Below are positions 20,858 to 30,047 of a stretch of 64,000 nucleotides of DNA, piece by piece (position 1 is the first letter of the stretch; each line of letters starts with the position of its first letter). A program made the position numbers and the translations under genes. The DNA is taken from NCBI RefSeq assembly GCF_002291445.1, contig NZ_CP014137.1:1922001-1986000 (forward strand). The letters run 5' to 3'. The notes below the pieces were generated by a model, which worked only from the letters and a program-made list of their open reading frames with translations, had not been told where the DNA came from and did no database searches. This stretch comes from Brenneria goodwinii (GTDB taxonomy: Bacteria; Pseudomonadota; Gammaproteobacteria; Enterobacterales; Enterobacteriaceae).

Positions 20858-21630
20858 TAGGACGTCTGTTGCGCGGTGGCTTTATGTCCATCATCTACGC
20901 CTACTTGTACATTCCCATCATCATTCTGATTGTGAACTCGTTCAATCAGGCCCGTTTCGGCATCAACTGGCAAGGTTTCACCCTTAACTGGTACCAGCTG
21001 CTGATGAATAACGACAGCCTGGTGCAGGCCGCGCAGCACTCGCTGACCATGGCGGTCTTTTCGGCGACGTTTGCCACGCTGATCGGTTCCCTGGCCGCGG
21101 TGGCGCTCTACCGCTACCGCTTCCGCGGTAAACCTTTTGTCAGCGGGATGCTGTTTGTGGTGATGATGTCGCCGGACATCGTCATGGCCATCTCCCTGCT
21201 GGTGCTGTTTATGCTGCTGGGGATATCGCTGGGATTCTGGTCGCTGCTGTTTTCCCACATTACCTTTTGTCTGCCTTTTGTTGTGGTAACCGTCTATTCA
21301 CGATTGAAAGGATTTGATGTACGTATGTTGGAAGCCGCCCGCGATCTCGGCGCCAGCGAAGTGATTATTCTGCGAAAAATCATTCTGCCGCTGGCGATGC
21401 CAGCGGTGGCGGCAGGTTGGCTGTTAAGTTTCACCCTGTCGATGGATGATGTGGTGGTGTCGTCTTTCGTTACCGGGCCATCATACGAAATCCTGCCGTT
21501 AAAAATTTACTCAATGGTTAAGGTCGGGGTTTCGCCGGAAGTGAATGCGCTGGCGACGATTTTGTTGATGCTGTCGTTGCTTCTGGTGCTCGGCAGTCAG
21601 CTTATCCTGCGCGACCGCACCCAAAAATAG
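20854..21630 (+). CDS. potC: Spermidine/putrescine ABC transporter permease PotC
   Basis: A 258-residue permease that pairs with PotB. Six predicted helices, with the EAA loop [19 protein letters not shown] near residues 160-178. The start overlaps the potB stop by four bases (ATGA type), which indicates tight coupling. The conserved SMDDVVVSSFVTGP stretch in the last third is intact. It is followed by a 95-base spacer and potD. Confidence 0.95.
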   Translation: MIGRLLRGGFMSIIYAYLYIPIIILIVNSFNQARFGINWQGFTLNWYQLLMNNDSLVQAAQHSLTMAVFSATFATLIGSLAAVALYRYRFRGKPFVSGMLFVVMMSPDIVMAISLLVLFMLLGISLGFWSLLFSHITFCLPFVVVTVYSRLKGFDVRMLEAARDLGASEVIILRKIILPLAMPAVAAGWLLSFTLSMDDVVVSSFVTGPSYEILPLKIYSMVKVGVSPEVNALATILLMLSLLLVLGSQLILRDRTQK

Positions 21631-21725
21631 TGTTGGATGAACGGTAAGTCCGTCACAGAGAATCGGGATAACGGATTTCAAACTGATGGATATCGCCTTT
21701 TGGACGTTTTAAGGAGATAAATACG

Positions 21726-22769
21726 ATGAAGAAATGGCCACATTTGCTGGCGGCCTGCGCCATGGTTTTCAGCATGCATACCGCCCACGCCGACGATGGA
21801 AAAACGCTCTACTTCTATAACTGGACCGAGTATGTTCCTCCCGGTTTGCTGGAGCAATTCACCAAAGAAACCGGGATCAAGGTTATCTACTCAACCTATG
21901 AATCCAACGAGAGTATGTACGCCAAGCTGAAAACCTATCAGGACAGCGCGTATGACCTGGTGGTGCCTTCAACCTATTTCATTTCCAAAATGAGTAAAGA
22001 AGGCATGCTGCAAAAGATCGATACCAGCAAGCTCAGCAACTTCCATAACCTCGATCCAAACTTGCTGCATAAATCGTTCGATCCCAATAACGATTACTCC
22101 GTTCCCTACATCTGGGGCGCGACGGCCATCGGCGTCAACAGCGAGGCGATCGATCCTGCCAGCGTCACTAGCTGGGCCGACCTGTGGGATAAGAAATACA
22201 AAGGCAGCCTGCTGCTGACGGATGACGCGCGCGAAGTTTTCCAGATCGCCCTGCGCAAACTGGGATATTCCGCCAACACCACCGACCCGCAGCAGATCGA
22301 AGCGGCTTACAAAGAGTTGCAGAAATTGATGCCTAACGTGCTGGCGTTCAACTCAGACAACCCCGGCAATCCGTTTATGGAAGGCGAAGTCAATCTGGGC
22401 ATGGTTTGGAACGGCTCTGCCTATGTGGCCCGTCAGGCCGGTACGCCGCTGGACATCATCTGGCCGAAAGAAGGCGGTATTTTCTGGATGGATAGCCTGG
22501 CGATCCCGGCCAACGCCAAAAACGTAGACGGCGCGCTCAAAATGATTAACTTCCTGCTGCGCCCGGAAATCGCGGCGCAGGTGGCGGAAACCATCGGCTA
22601 CCCGACGCCAAATTTGGCGGCCAAGAAACTGTTGCCGCCAGAAGTTGCAGGCGACAAGACGCTGTATCCGGATGATGACGTGGTTAATCAAGGCGAATGG
22701 CAGAATGATGTCGGCAGCGCCAGCACGCTGTATGAAACCTATTTTCAGCAGTTGAAAGCCGGACATTAA
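21726..22769 (+). CDS. potD: Periplasmic spermidine/putrescine-binding protein
   Basis: A 347-residue periplasmic receptor that delivers polyamines to PotBC. A signal peptide is visible at residues 1-22, with cleavage after AHA and a mature start near DDGKTLYFYN. Ligand-contact segments NWTEYVPP, STYESNESMY and GMVWNGSAYVA are present. Site AAGGAG is seven to nine bases before the ATG. It closes the potABCD operon; the next gene is convergent. Confidence 0.96.
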   Translation: MKKWPHLLAACAMVFSMHTAHADDGKTLYFYNWTEYVPPGLLEQFTKETGIKVIYSTYESNESMYAKLKTYQDSAYDLVVPSTYFISKMSKEGMLQKIDTSKLSNFHNLDPNLLHKSFDPNNDYSVPYIWGATAIGVNSEAIDPASVTSWADLWDKKYKGSLLLTDDAREVFQIALRKLGYSANTTDPQQIEAAYKELQKLMPNVLAFNSDNPGNPFMEGEVNLGMVWNGSAYVARQAGTPLDIIWPKEGGIFWMDSLAIPANAKNVDGALKMINFLLRPEIAAQVAETIGYPTPNLAAKKLLPPEVAGDKTLYPDDDVVNQGEWQNDVGSASTLYETYFQQLKAGH

Positions 22770-22821
22770 TCATCATGACAAGATGACCGGCAGGCTCCTC
22801 TACCGGTCCTACTTCAGTAGG

Positions 22822-23049
22822 CTACTGGCCGGCCCACTCATAATACTGGCTCAACCCTTTATCGCACGAACAGCAACTGCCGCACTTGCCGCCGGACTCG
22901 GCCTGATGTAGCCGTATCTTGCCCTTCTGTACCCAGATATCCAACATGCCTTCGATAACGCCGGGATCGGTGTGAAATGCGCTGCTGATATCCTGCAACG
23001 ATACTTTCTTTTGCTGGCGCACATAATCGCGCAATTCAATTAAACTCAT
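22822..23049 (-). CDS. feoC: FeoC-like iron-transport accessory protein
   Basis: A 75-residue winged-helix protein (LIELRDYVRQQKKVSLQDIS) with four cysteines in CGSCCSCDKG. In this family such a cluster may bind iron-sulfur and affect FeoB stability. It is the last gene of the feo operon, 45 bases behind feoB, with GGAGG-like sequence upstream. Length is as in other enterobacteria. Confidence 0.92.
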   Translation of the reverse strand: MSLIELRDYVRQQKKVSLQDISSAFHTDPGVIEGMLDIWVQKGKIRLHQAESGGKCGSCCSCDKGLSQYYEWAGQ

Positions 23050-23094
23050 ACATCCTCCGAACAGGCGAGTTCCCTCACCTGCGGATTTAAAAAC

Positions 23095-25428
23095 TTAAAG
23101 ACTTTCGTTCAGGTGATTCGCCCTAACCTGTAACCGGGTATCGCCGTTTCGGCGCAGCAGCAGGATCGTCATCAGCATTACCGCCATCACGCCGACGATC
23201 GCCAACGTTGAATACAGCGGATGTTGAGCGAAACGCCCGACCTGATAGACCACCACAGCCGAGCCGTAACCCAGTTCAATGGTCCAGGCCACGCAGAATA
23301 GCGTCCACGCCGTGCCGACTTCACGCCAGATGGCAGAGACGGCGGCGACACAGGGCACATACAGCAGCACCATGAGCAGATAAGCGAAAGCGCCCAATTT
23401 ACCGTCAAACAGTTGACCGATCACCGTCAGCGATGACACAGAGAACTCATTTTCCTCCGCCACCGATTCGGCGTTGCTCAAATCACCAACCTCAATACCT
23501 AACGGATCCAGAAACGCGTTGCCCAGCTTGCTGAAGTTTTCAGGAATGGTCGCCAGCGCTTCGGTGATACCGGCTTGCAGACTGAAAGGCTCGTCAGACT
23601 CTTCTTCGCCTTCATTTTGGGCATCCGCCATGGCGCCATAGAGCGAATCCAACGTTCCCACGACCGCTTCTTTGGCAAAAATGCCGGTAAACACGCCGAC
23701 GGCCGCCGGCCAGTTCTCCTGCTTTATGCCCATCGGCGCAAATACCGGTACGATTTTCTGCCCAATCGCCGACAGAACGGATTTTTCGCTGTTCTGATTG
23801 CCGAAAGAGCCGTCCGTCCCCATTGAGTTCAAAAAACCCAACACCGTCACCACAATGACAATCAGCTTACCGGCTCTGAAGATGAAGTTTTTCAACCGAT
23901 CCCAGGTACGGATCAGCACACTGCGTAATCCGGGCAGGTGGTAAGGCGGGATCTCCATAACAAATGTGGAGGCTTCACCCTGTAGCGCGGTATTTTTCAG
24001 CATAAAGCCGGTCGCGACGGCGGCGATAATCCCAATCAGATATAGACCGAATACCAGGTTCTGGCCGCCGCTGGTAAACAGCGCGGTGGCAAATAACACA
24101 TACACCGGCAAACGCGCGCCACAGGACATAAAGGGCGCCATCAGCACCGTGACGATGCGGTCGCTGTGTCTTTCCATGGTTCGGGTTGCCATCACCGCCG
24201 GTACGTTACAGCCGAACCCCACGATCAGCGGCACAAACGCTTTTCCGGGCAAGCCGATACTGCGCATGAAGCGGTCCATGACAAAAGCCGCCCGCGCCAT
24301 GTAACCGGAGTCTTCCAGATAAGACAGGAACAGATATAGGCAGGCGATGACCGGAATAAAAGTCGATACCGTCTGGATACCGCCGCCAATACCGTCGGCG
24401 ATCAGCGTTTTTAGCCACGCGGGAGTATTGATAGCCGCCAGCAGTTCGCCCAATCCATCAACAAAAATGGTGCCGAAGAATTTATCAAAGAAATCGATAA
24501 AGGCACTGCCGATGTTAATCGTGAAAATAAACATCAGGTACATCACCAACAGGAAAATGGGGATCCCCAGAAAGCGATGTAACACAATACGGTCTATTTT
24601 ATCCGTTAATGTCGCCGACATCTCGCCACGGCGGATTATCGCCGACGTCGCAATCGCTGATACGAACCGATAACGGGCATCCGCCAGGAAAATATCCAGT
24701 TCATCTTCATATTGTTCGACCAGTTCAGCCACCTTGGCATCGGCCATCGCCAGCAGATCCGCCGGAATTGCCGCGCGAACCGTGCTGTCCCCTTCAAGTA
24801 ATTGCAACGCCAGCCAATAGGGGTTATTGATGCCTCCGTGTTCGGTAAACTGCCGTGCAATCTCTTTTGCCGCCTGACGAAGCGGTTCATCGTAAGGAAT
24901 GGCGACATTAGGGGCGGCAGGATGAGATATCGCCTGCGAACAAATCTGGCGTAAATTATCGATGCCTTTTTTCTGGCTGGCGGTAATAGGGATGACCGGG
25001 CATCCCAATTGCCGCTGTAACGCCGCAATATCAATATCCAATTTACGTGATGAGGCAATATCCATCATATTAACGGCGACCACCATCGGAACATTCATAT
25101 CCAATAGTTGCGCGGTTAAATAAAGATTTCGCTCCAAATTGGAAGCATCGATAATATTCAAAACCAGATCCGCTTCGCCGGATAAAATATAATCTCTGGC
25201 GACGCGTTCATCTTCGGAACTTTCGGATGAAGGGTTAAGTGAATAAACACCGGGAAGGTCAACCAGCGTGGTCTGCTGATTTTGATAACGATAGTAGCCA
25301 ATCTTTTTTTCTACCGTCACGCCCGGCCAGTTGCCTACCGTCTGCTTACCACCGGTAAGCACGTTGAACAATGTCGTCTTACCGCAATTAGGGTTGCCAA
25401 CAACGCAAATGATGGGTTGTGCATCCAT
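23095..25428 (-). CDS. feoB: Ferrous iron transporter FeoB
   Basis: A 777-residue inner-membrane ferrous iron permease. The cytosolic G domain has G1 GNPNCGKTTLFN (residues 11-22), G3 DLPGVYSL and G4 NMMD. A helical linker follows, then about eight to ten membrane segments with two Gate motifs (VGFGCNVPAV, FMSCGARLPVYVLF) and the second-half KEAVVGT and YVPCVAAV. Length matches E. coli. It is preceded by feoA with 27 bases between and followed by feoC. Confidence 0.97.
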   Translation of the reverse strand: MDAQPIICVVGNPNCGKTTLFNVLTGGKQTVGNWPGVTVEKKIGYYRYQNQQTTLVDLPGVYSLNPSSESSEDERVARDYILSGEADLVLNIIDASNLERNLYLTAQLLDMNVPMVVAVNMMDIASSRKLDIDIAALQRQLGCPVIPITASQKKGIDNLRQICSQAISHPAAPNVAIPYDEPLRQAAKEIARQFTEHGGINNPYWLALQLLEGDSTVRAAIPADLLAMADAKVAELVEQYEDELDIFLADARYRFVSAIATSAIIRRGEMSATLTDKIDRIVLHRFLGIPIFLLVMYLMFIFTINIGSAFIDFFDKFFGTIFVDGLGELLAAINTPAWLKTLIADGIGGGIQTVSTFIPVIACLYLFLSYLEDSGYMARAAFVMDRFMRSIGLPGKAFVPLIVGFGCNVPAVMATRTMERHSDRIVTVLMAPFMSCGARLPVYVLFATALFTSGGQNLVFGLYLIGIIAAVATGFMLKNTALQGEASTFVMEIPPYHLPGLRSVLIRTWDRLKNFIFRAGKLIVIVVTVLGFLNSMGTDGSFGNQNSEKSVLSAIGQKIVPVFAPMGIKQENWPAAVGVFTGIFAKEAVVGTLDSLYGAMADAQNEGEEESDEPFSLQAGITEALATIPENFSKLGNAFLDPLGIEVGDLSNAESVAEENEFSVSSLTVIGQLFDGKLGAFAYLLMVLLYVPCVAAVSAIWREVGTAWTLFCVAWTIELGYGSAVVVYQVGRFAQHPLYSTLAIVGVMAVMLMTILLLRRNGDTRLQVRANHLNESL

Positions 25429-25455
25429 AAAATTTTCCTACCTAATTTTGTTAAT

Positions 25456-25689
25456 TCAGCATTTTTCGAGAATAAGGATTTGCGCTTCGCCCTTACGAAC
25501 GCTGATGGCCGCACCGCGTAAACGTAATTCAATCGGATCGCCTAACGGCGCAATGCGCGACACAGAAAATTCCACACCCGGCGTAACGCCTAGCGCCAGC
25601 AACCTTTTACGATAATCCGCTGAACCTTTTTGAAAGCCGATGACGCGCCACCGGGTCGCGACCGTTAATTCATCCAGAGACATCACCAT
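25456..25689 (-). CDS. feoA: FeoA
   Basis: A 77-residue SH3-like protein that assists FeoB. It has the family pattern KRLLALGVTPGVEFSVSRIAPLGDPIELRLRG and ends in ILEKC. It lies between a second FeoA-domain gene and feoB. The start follows AAAAGGGGAA. It is the copy closest to the E. coli FeoA. Confidence 0.94.
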   Translation of the reverse strand: MVMSLDELTVATRWRVIGFQKGSADYRKRLLALGVTPGVEFSVSRIAPLGDPIELRLRGAAISVRKGEAQILILEKC

Positions 25690-25699
25690 TCCCCTTTTG

Positions 25700-25945
25700 T
25701 TATTGCGATTGCTGTGGGGAAACCCACACCTGTTTTCCCAAATCCCAGTTAATGGCTATACGTCCATCGCCTGCGGCCAACATTAACGGTTGATTTTCTT
25801 CCCGCTGAATTACTCGCACATTACCGCCCACATGAATACCTAATTCAATTAAGCGCCGTTGGCTCTCCCCATTAAGACGAATTCGTGCGACAACCGCATT
25901 CACATTAATGGGAATATCCAATAATGTTTGAAGAAGTAACGCCAT
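25700..25945 (-). CDS. Second FeoA-domain protein
   Basis: An 81-residue protein with another FeoA/SH3-like fold (RRLIELGIHVGGNVRVIQREENQPLMLAAGDGRIAIN). It is only about half similar to its neighbour and starts the feo operon, ten bases ahead of feoA. E. coli has a single feoA at this place. The pair may form a hetero-oligomer on FeoB, or this copy may have a regulatory role; both are inference. The C-terminus is hydrophilic and no membrane segment is seen. Confidence 0.88.
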   Translation of the reverse strand: MALLLQTLLDIPINVNAVVARIRLNGESQRRLIELGIHVGGNVRVIQREENQPLMLAAGDGRIAINWDLGKQVWVSPQQSQ

Positions 25946-26037
25946 GTAATATTTCCCTTGTTTCTATAACATTTCATTTAAATCAATATATTCAATGCAG
26001 ATCACAGTTGAGAATATGATTGAAAAATGAACATAAG

Positions 26038-26052
26038 TAATAACTATTATCA
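26038..26052 (-). promoter_or_regulatory. Fur box upstream of the feo operon
   Basis: On the feo coding strand TGATAAT-A-GTTATTA matches the 7-1-7 Fur consensus TGATAAT-N-ATTATCA at 12 of 14 specified positions. It lies about 95 bases upstream of the first feo start. This fits iron repression of feo as in other enterobacteria. Confidence 0.65.
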
Positions 26053-26165
26053 ATCATATTCCTGCGTCCCGGCGTACCCTTGACGCATATCAAGCAAAGT
26101 GAAATTAGCCCGCAGACAGTAAGCGCAATTACCCATAACAGCGTTGTCAACGAAATAATCCGCAT

Positions 26166-26193
26166 AAAAAAACCCCGGACAGCGCCGGGGTTT
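26166..26193 (-). terminator. Rho-independent terminator of prc
   Basis: AAACCCCGG pairs with CCGGGGTTT. On the prc coding strand the stem is followed by seven T residues. It begins about 25 bases past the prc stop. Confidence 0.88.
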
Positions 26194-26218
26194 GTTCATT
26201 CTTATTTCAATCGCCAGA

Positions 26219-28234
26219 TTATTCTTTTTCTTCCTGAGCCAGATCGTTGGCGATTTTTACCGTTTCATCCAGATAAGGGTCGGGAGCCTGATAATCTTTT
26301 GGCAGATTCTCCAGCGACTTCAACGGCTTTTTGCCTTCTCTGGCCAGACGATCGTTTATCCGGTGCAATCGCATCGCCTCATCGTCGTCATTTTCTTTGA
26401 CACGCTGGGCAAGATTGAGTGAAACCGTATTACGCGTATCTTTCGTTGCGTTATAGCGCGCGATATCCTCTGCGATATATTGAAATTCGGGATCCTGGGC
26501 GATACGCTGCTGATGCATCTCATTCAGCGTGCCGACAAGCGGTTTCAGGTTGCCGCTTTTCGTGTAATCAGCGGCTTTAATGCTGTCCCACGGTAGCGCA
26601 TTATCCTCAAATTTCTCTCCGGTATCGACGGTTTCGGTGCCGGTAGGCATCATCACGTCGGGGGTCACGCCTTTCATCTGCGTGCTGCCGCCATCAATGC
26701 GATAGAACTTCTGGATGGTGTATTGCACGGATCCCAACGCCGGCCAATCAGGACGCAGCATCTGATCGTAGATACGATTCAGAGAACGGTACTGTTGTAC
26801 GGTGCCTTTACCAAAGGTCGGTTCGCCGACGATCAAGGCCCGCCCGTAATCCTGCATCGCGGCGGCAAAAATTTCAGACGCCGAGGCGCTGAAACGGTCC
26901 ACCAGCACCACCAGCGGCCCTTTGTAGTAAACAATGCCGTCCGTATCGCTGTCTTCGCGGATCTTGCCGTTATTATCACGGATCTGCACCACCGGCCCGC
27001 TGGGAATAAACAGACCGGACAGTCCTACCGCTTCGGTCAGCGCCCCGCCGCCATTGCTGCGCAGGTCGATCACGATGCTGTTGACATGTTGTTTCTCCAG
27101 CTTCTGCAGCTGAACTTTGACATCATCCGTCAGCCCCACGTAGAACCCCGGAATATCCAGCACGCCGACTTTTTCTTTGCCAACGTTCTTAACCGACATC
27201 TTGACCGCGCGATCTTCCAAACGAATGCGCTCACGCGTCAACGTCACGATACGGGTTTTGGTGCCCTTACCCGCCGGCAGAATCTCCAACCGGACTTTGC
27301 TGCCTTTCGGCCCTTTAATCAACGCGACCACGTCATCAAGACGCCAGCCGATAACATCCACTATCGGTTTGTCGCCCTGACCGACGCCCACGACGCGATC
27401 GCCCACCGTAATGTTTTTGCTTTTCGCCGCCGGGCCGCCCGGAACCATGGAGTTAATGACGGTGTAGTCTTCATCCATCTGCAACACCGCGCCAATGCCC
27501 TCAAGCGACAGGCTCATTTCAGTGTTGAACTGTTCGGTATTTCTTGGCGATAAATAGCTGGTATGGGGATCAATTTCGCGCGCGAAGGCGTTCATGATCA
27601 GTTGGAAGACATCTTCGCTGTTGCTTTGCGCCAGCCGGCGAATGGCGAACTGATAGCGTTTGGTCAGCGTCTCTTTGATGTCTTTGTCTTCTTTACCGGT
27701 CAACTTCAGGCTTAACCAGTCGTATTTAACCTTCGAATCCCATAAACGGTTCAGTTCGCCCACATTCTGCGGCCAGGGAGCCTTGCTGCGATCGAGGTCA
27801 ATGGTATCGTTACCGGTCAGGTCTACCGGCTTTTCCAATAACGACAACGCATATTGATAACGCTCAAAACGCCGTTTCTGCGCCAAGTTATACAGCGCAT
27901 AGGGGAGATCCAGTTTGCCGGATTTCAGTTCATCATCCAGCTGCGTCTGCTTGCCGGAGAACTGCGCAATATCTGAAGCCAGCAGCACATTATGGCTATA
28001 GTCCAGCATATTGAGATAGCGGGAAAAAATCTTCTTGGAGAATTCGTCATCCAGCACAAACTGGCGATAGTGAGAGCGAAGGAAACGCGACGTTACCCTG
28101 TCACTCACAGTGGCATGCTGAGACTCCTGGTGGAGCTGCGGGATCTGATCAACACGCGTGATGTTTTCATTCGCAAAACTTGCACCCGCCAGCAGTAAAC
28201 CTGCAAAAGCGGTTATCTTGACTAAATTGTTCAT
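26219..28234 (-). CDS. prc: Tail-specific carboxy-terminal processing protease
   Basis: A 671-residue periplasmic protease that trims the C-terminus of penicillin-binding protein 3 and degrades tagged proteins and lipoproteins. A signal peptide (residues 1-22, ending ASFA) is followed by a PDZ domain near 230-320. The catalytic Ser lies in VLVDRFSASASEIFAA and the Lys in GEPTFGKGTVQ. The start at 28234 is chosen because the signal peptide begins there. It lies 19 bases behind proQ in the same orientation, the conserved proQ-prc operon. Confidence 0.96.
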   Translation of the reverse strand: MNNLVKITAFAGLLLAGASFANENITRVDQIPQLHQESQHATVSDRVTSRFLRSHYRQFVLDDEFSKKIFSRYLNMLDYSHNVLLASDIAQFSGKQTQLDDELKSGKLDLPYALYNLAQKRRFERYQYALSLLEKPVDLTGNDTIDLDRSKAPWPQNVGELNRLWDSKVKYDWLSLKLTGKEDKDIKETLTKRYQFAIRRLAQSNSEDVFQLIMNAFAREIDPHTSYLSPRNTEQFNTEMSLSLEGIGAVLQMDEDYTVINSMVPGGPAAKSKNITVGDRVVGVGQGDKPIVDVIGWRLDDVVALIKGPKGSKVRLEILPAGKGTKTRIVTLTRERIRLEDRAVKMSVKNVGKEKVGVLDIPGFYVGLTDDVKVQLQKLEKQHVNSIVIDLRSNGGGALTEAVGLSGLFIPSGPVVQIRDNNGKIREDSDTDGIVYYKGPLVVLVDRFSASASEIFAAAMQDYGRALIVGEPTFGKGTVQQYRSLNRIYDQMLRPDWPALGSVQYTIQKFYRIDGGSTQMKGVTPDVMMPTGTETVDTGEKFEDNALPWDSIKAADYTKSGNLKPLVGTLNEMHQQRIAQDPEFQYIAEDIARYNATKDTRNTVSLNLAQRVKENDDDEAMRLHRINDRLAREGKKPLKSLENLPKDYQAPDPYLDETVKIANDLAQEEKE

Positions 28235-28253
28235 GCCCAGGTTGGCCTCCGTA

Positions 28254-28982
28254 TCAGAACTGCAAATGTTCTGCGCGTACAATCATAGCCAACCCCGAAG
28301 CCAACTGGACCCTGACTTCACCTTTGGCGACTTCAAGCACCGTGGCATCCATGGCGTCTTTGCCGGCTCTGACTTTGATTTCCTGACCGATTTGCAGTTT
28401 GGTAACGTCCGTAACCGCAACACGCTGCTGAGATTCGCGACTGACAGGTTTTGCCTGACGAGTCTGCTCTTTGGCGGGTTGCTGGGAAGAGGACGGCGAC
28501 TGACGGAAGGAAGACTGGCGTGGTTTACGCGGCGTGGTATCAGAGGCATCGCGACGCGGCGCATTTTTACCATTACCCTGGCGAGCTCGCGCAGGTGCGG
28601 CCGTTTCTCCGGCTTCGCGTTTTTTCGCTTGTTGCTCCGCACGCTGGGCCTGAACTCGGGCTTTCGCTTCTTCCAGTTGCTTACGTGCATGATCAACATG
28701 TTGCTGTTCCAGCTCGCCACATGGATTTCCATCCAAATCCACACGCTGAGCGCCCAGTTTAACACCGTACAGATAACGCCAGCTTGAGGTATAGAGCCTC
28801 AATGCGGAACGCAGTTGCGTTTTGCTGATGTTATCCATCTCGGATACGCGCTCAACAAGATCTTGAAAAATACCGATCTTTAACGGGCGTGTTTCACCTT
28901 CGGTGGTGAAACAAAGCGGGAAACGCTTTGCCAAAAGGGCAATGACTTCTTTACTACTGTTCAACTTAGGTTGATTTTCCAT
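28254..28982 (-). CDS. proQ: RNA chaperone ProQ
   Basis: A 242-residue RNA-binding protein that stabilises many sRNAs and mRNA 3' ends and affects ProP osmoregulation. The N-terminal FinO-like domain (about 1-125, with LAKRFPLCF and [13 protein letters not shown]) is followed by a basic low-complexity linker rich in Ala, Arg, Lys and Ser (about 125-190). A C-terminal Tudor-like domain ([20 protein letters not shown], about 190-242) ends the protein. Ten residues longer than E. coli, all in the linker. Confidence 0.96.
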   Translation of the reverse strand: MENQPKLNSSKEVIALLAKRFPLCFTTEGETRPLKIGIFQDLVERVSEMDNISKTQLRSALRLYTSSWRYLYGVKLGAQRVDLDGNPCGELEQQHVDHARKQLEEAKARVQAQRAEQQAKKREAGETAAPARARQGNGKNAPRRDASDTTPRKPRQSSFRQSPSSSQQPAKEQTRQAKPVSRESQQRVAVTDVTKLQIGQEIKVRAGKDAMDATVLEVAKGEVRVQLASGLAMIVRAEHLQF

Positions 28983-29077
28983 GAAATTTCCTGATTACAA
29001 CGGGTTTGCCAACCGGCGCAGGCATGAACAGGCGTCATTATAATGACGCCATCGGCAATTGCTACGTTATCCTTGTC

Positions 29078-29572
29078 TCAACTTGAGAAATTGATAAAAC
29101 GCAGCACATCGCTCTCTTCAAGTTGTGCGCAAAGTGTTGCCACCACAGCCTTAAGCCCTTCTTCATCATCTGCGTCAAACCGTTGATAAACAGTGCTATC
29201 AATATCTAAAACGCCGATCGTCCTGCCGTTGACCGTCAATGGCAGGACAATTTCGGCGTTACTCGCGGCATCGCAGGCGATATGACCGGGAAACGCATGC
29301 ACATCGCCGATGCATTGAATCTGATTTTCAGCAATCGCCCGGCCGCATACCCCCTTACCCACCGGAATACGCACACAGGCGACCCGACCCTGGAACGGCC
29401 CCAGAAATAGCGAGTCTTGCTCCAGCAGATAAAAACCAGCCCAGTTAACCTCATCCAGACGCTCAAACAGTAATGCGCTGCTGTTTGATAAGATCGTGAT
29501 GAAACGATTTTCTCCCGCAATCAGCGATGATAAATCGCGGACCAAATCCTGATAAAACTCTTGTTTGCTCAT
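29078..29572 (-). CDS. msrC: Free methionine-(R)-sulfoxide reductase
   Basis: A 164-residue GAF-domain enzyme (YebR/fRMsr) that reduces free methionine-R-sulfoxide. The three key cysteines are visible in GRVACVRIPVGKGVCGRA and NQIQCIGDVHAFPGHIACDA. The start MSKQEFYQ at 29572 gives the E. coli length; the frame stays open for 71 codons upstream, but that part runs into a repeat and is not coding. It lies next to proQ, as in E. coli. Confidence 0.95.
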   Translation of the reverse strand: MSKQEFYQDLVRDLSSLIAGENRFITILSNSSALLFERLDEVNWAGFYLLEQDSLFLGPFQGRVACVRIPVGKGVCGRAIAENQIQCIGDVHAFPGHIACDAASNAEIVLPLTVNGRTIGVLDIDSTVYQRFDADDEEGLKAVVATLCAQLEESDVLRFINFSS

Positions 29573-29596
29573 ATTCTCGGATCGAATTAACCACAC

Positions 29597-29766
29597 ATGT
29601 CCAATAGATTTCAAGGTGCATTCAAACGGCGTCACGCAAATCTGTGTGAACCTACTCAAATCATTATCCGGGTAAGCGACAGATCTGTCCTGAGCCGACC
29701 TGAACGCTGCCGGCAGTCGCGCTAACAGGCAAAGCCCGACCGCGGCAACTTGAAAGATGAAGTATA
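29597..29766. repeat. Dispersed palindromic repeat, copy 2 (msrC-rsmF spacer)
   Basis: A roughly 170-base element beginning ATGTCCAATAGATTTCAAGG and ending GGCAACTTGAAAGATGAAGT. The outer ends are inverted versions of one another and match copy 1 (9976-10049) and a fragment in the hrpN leader (36950-36973). It fills much of the otherwise gene-free 475 bases between msrC and rsmF; I see no gene in the rest. Confidence 0.6.
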
Positions 29767-30047
29767 ACGTGAAATTACAATACACAATCGCCGGGAGCGA
29801 TTTTAAACGTCGCTTGCGACGGCCAGAGGGGATATGGAAGGAAGCCCCTCATAAAAAATGCCCGCTACAGCATGCCATAAGATTCATTCATCCGCGCGGA
29901 CAATCAGCCGCCGGGCATGTGACATATCGTGCTATGTTGCGGCTCGACGCCTACTCGCGGCGTATGTTCTCACACACGCCTCCGATAAGCCCGGCGTTTA
30001 TGCTACACTCCGCCCTTTATATTTTATTGCTGTAACGGAATCCCGCC

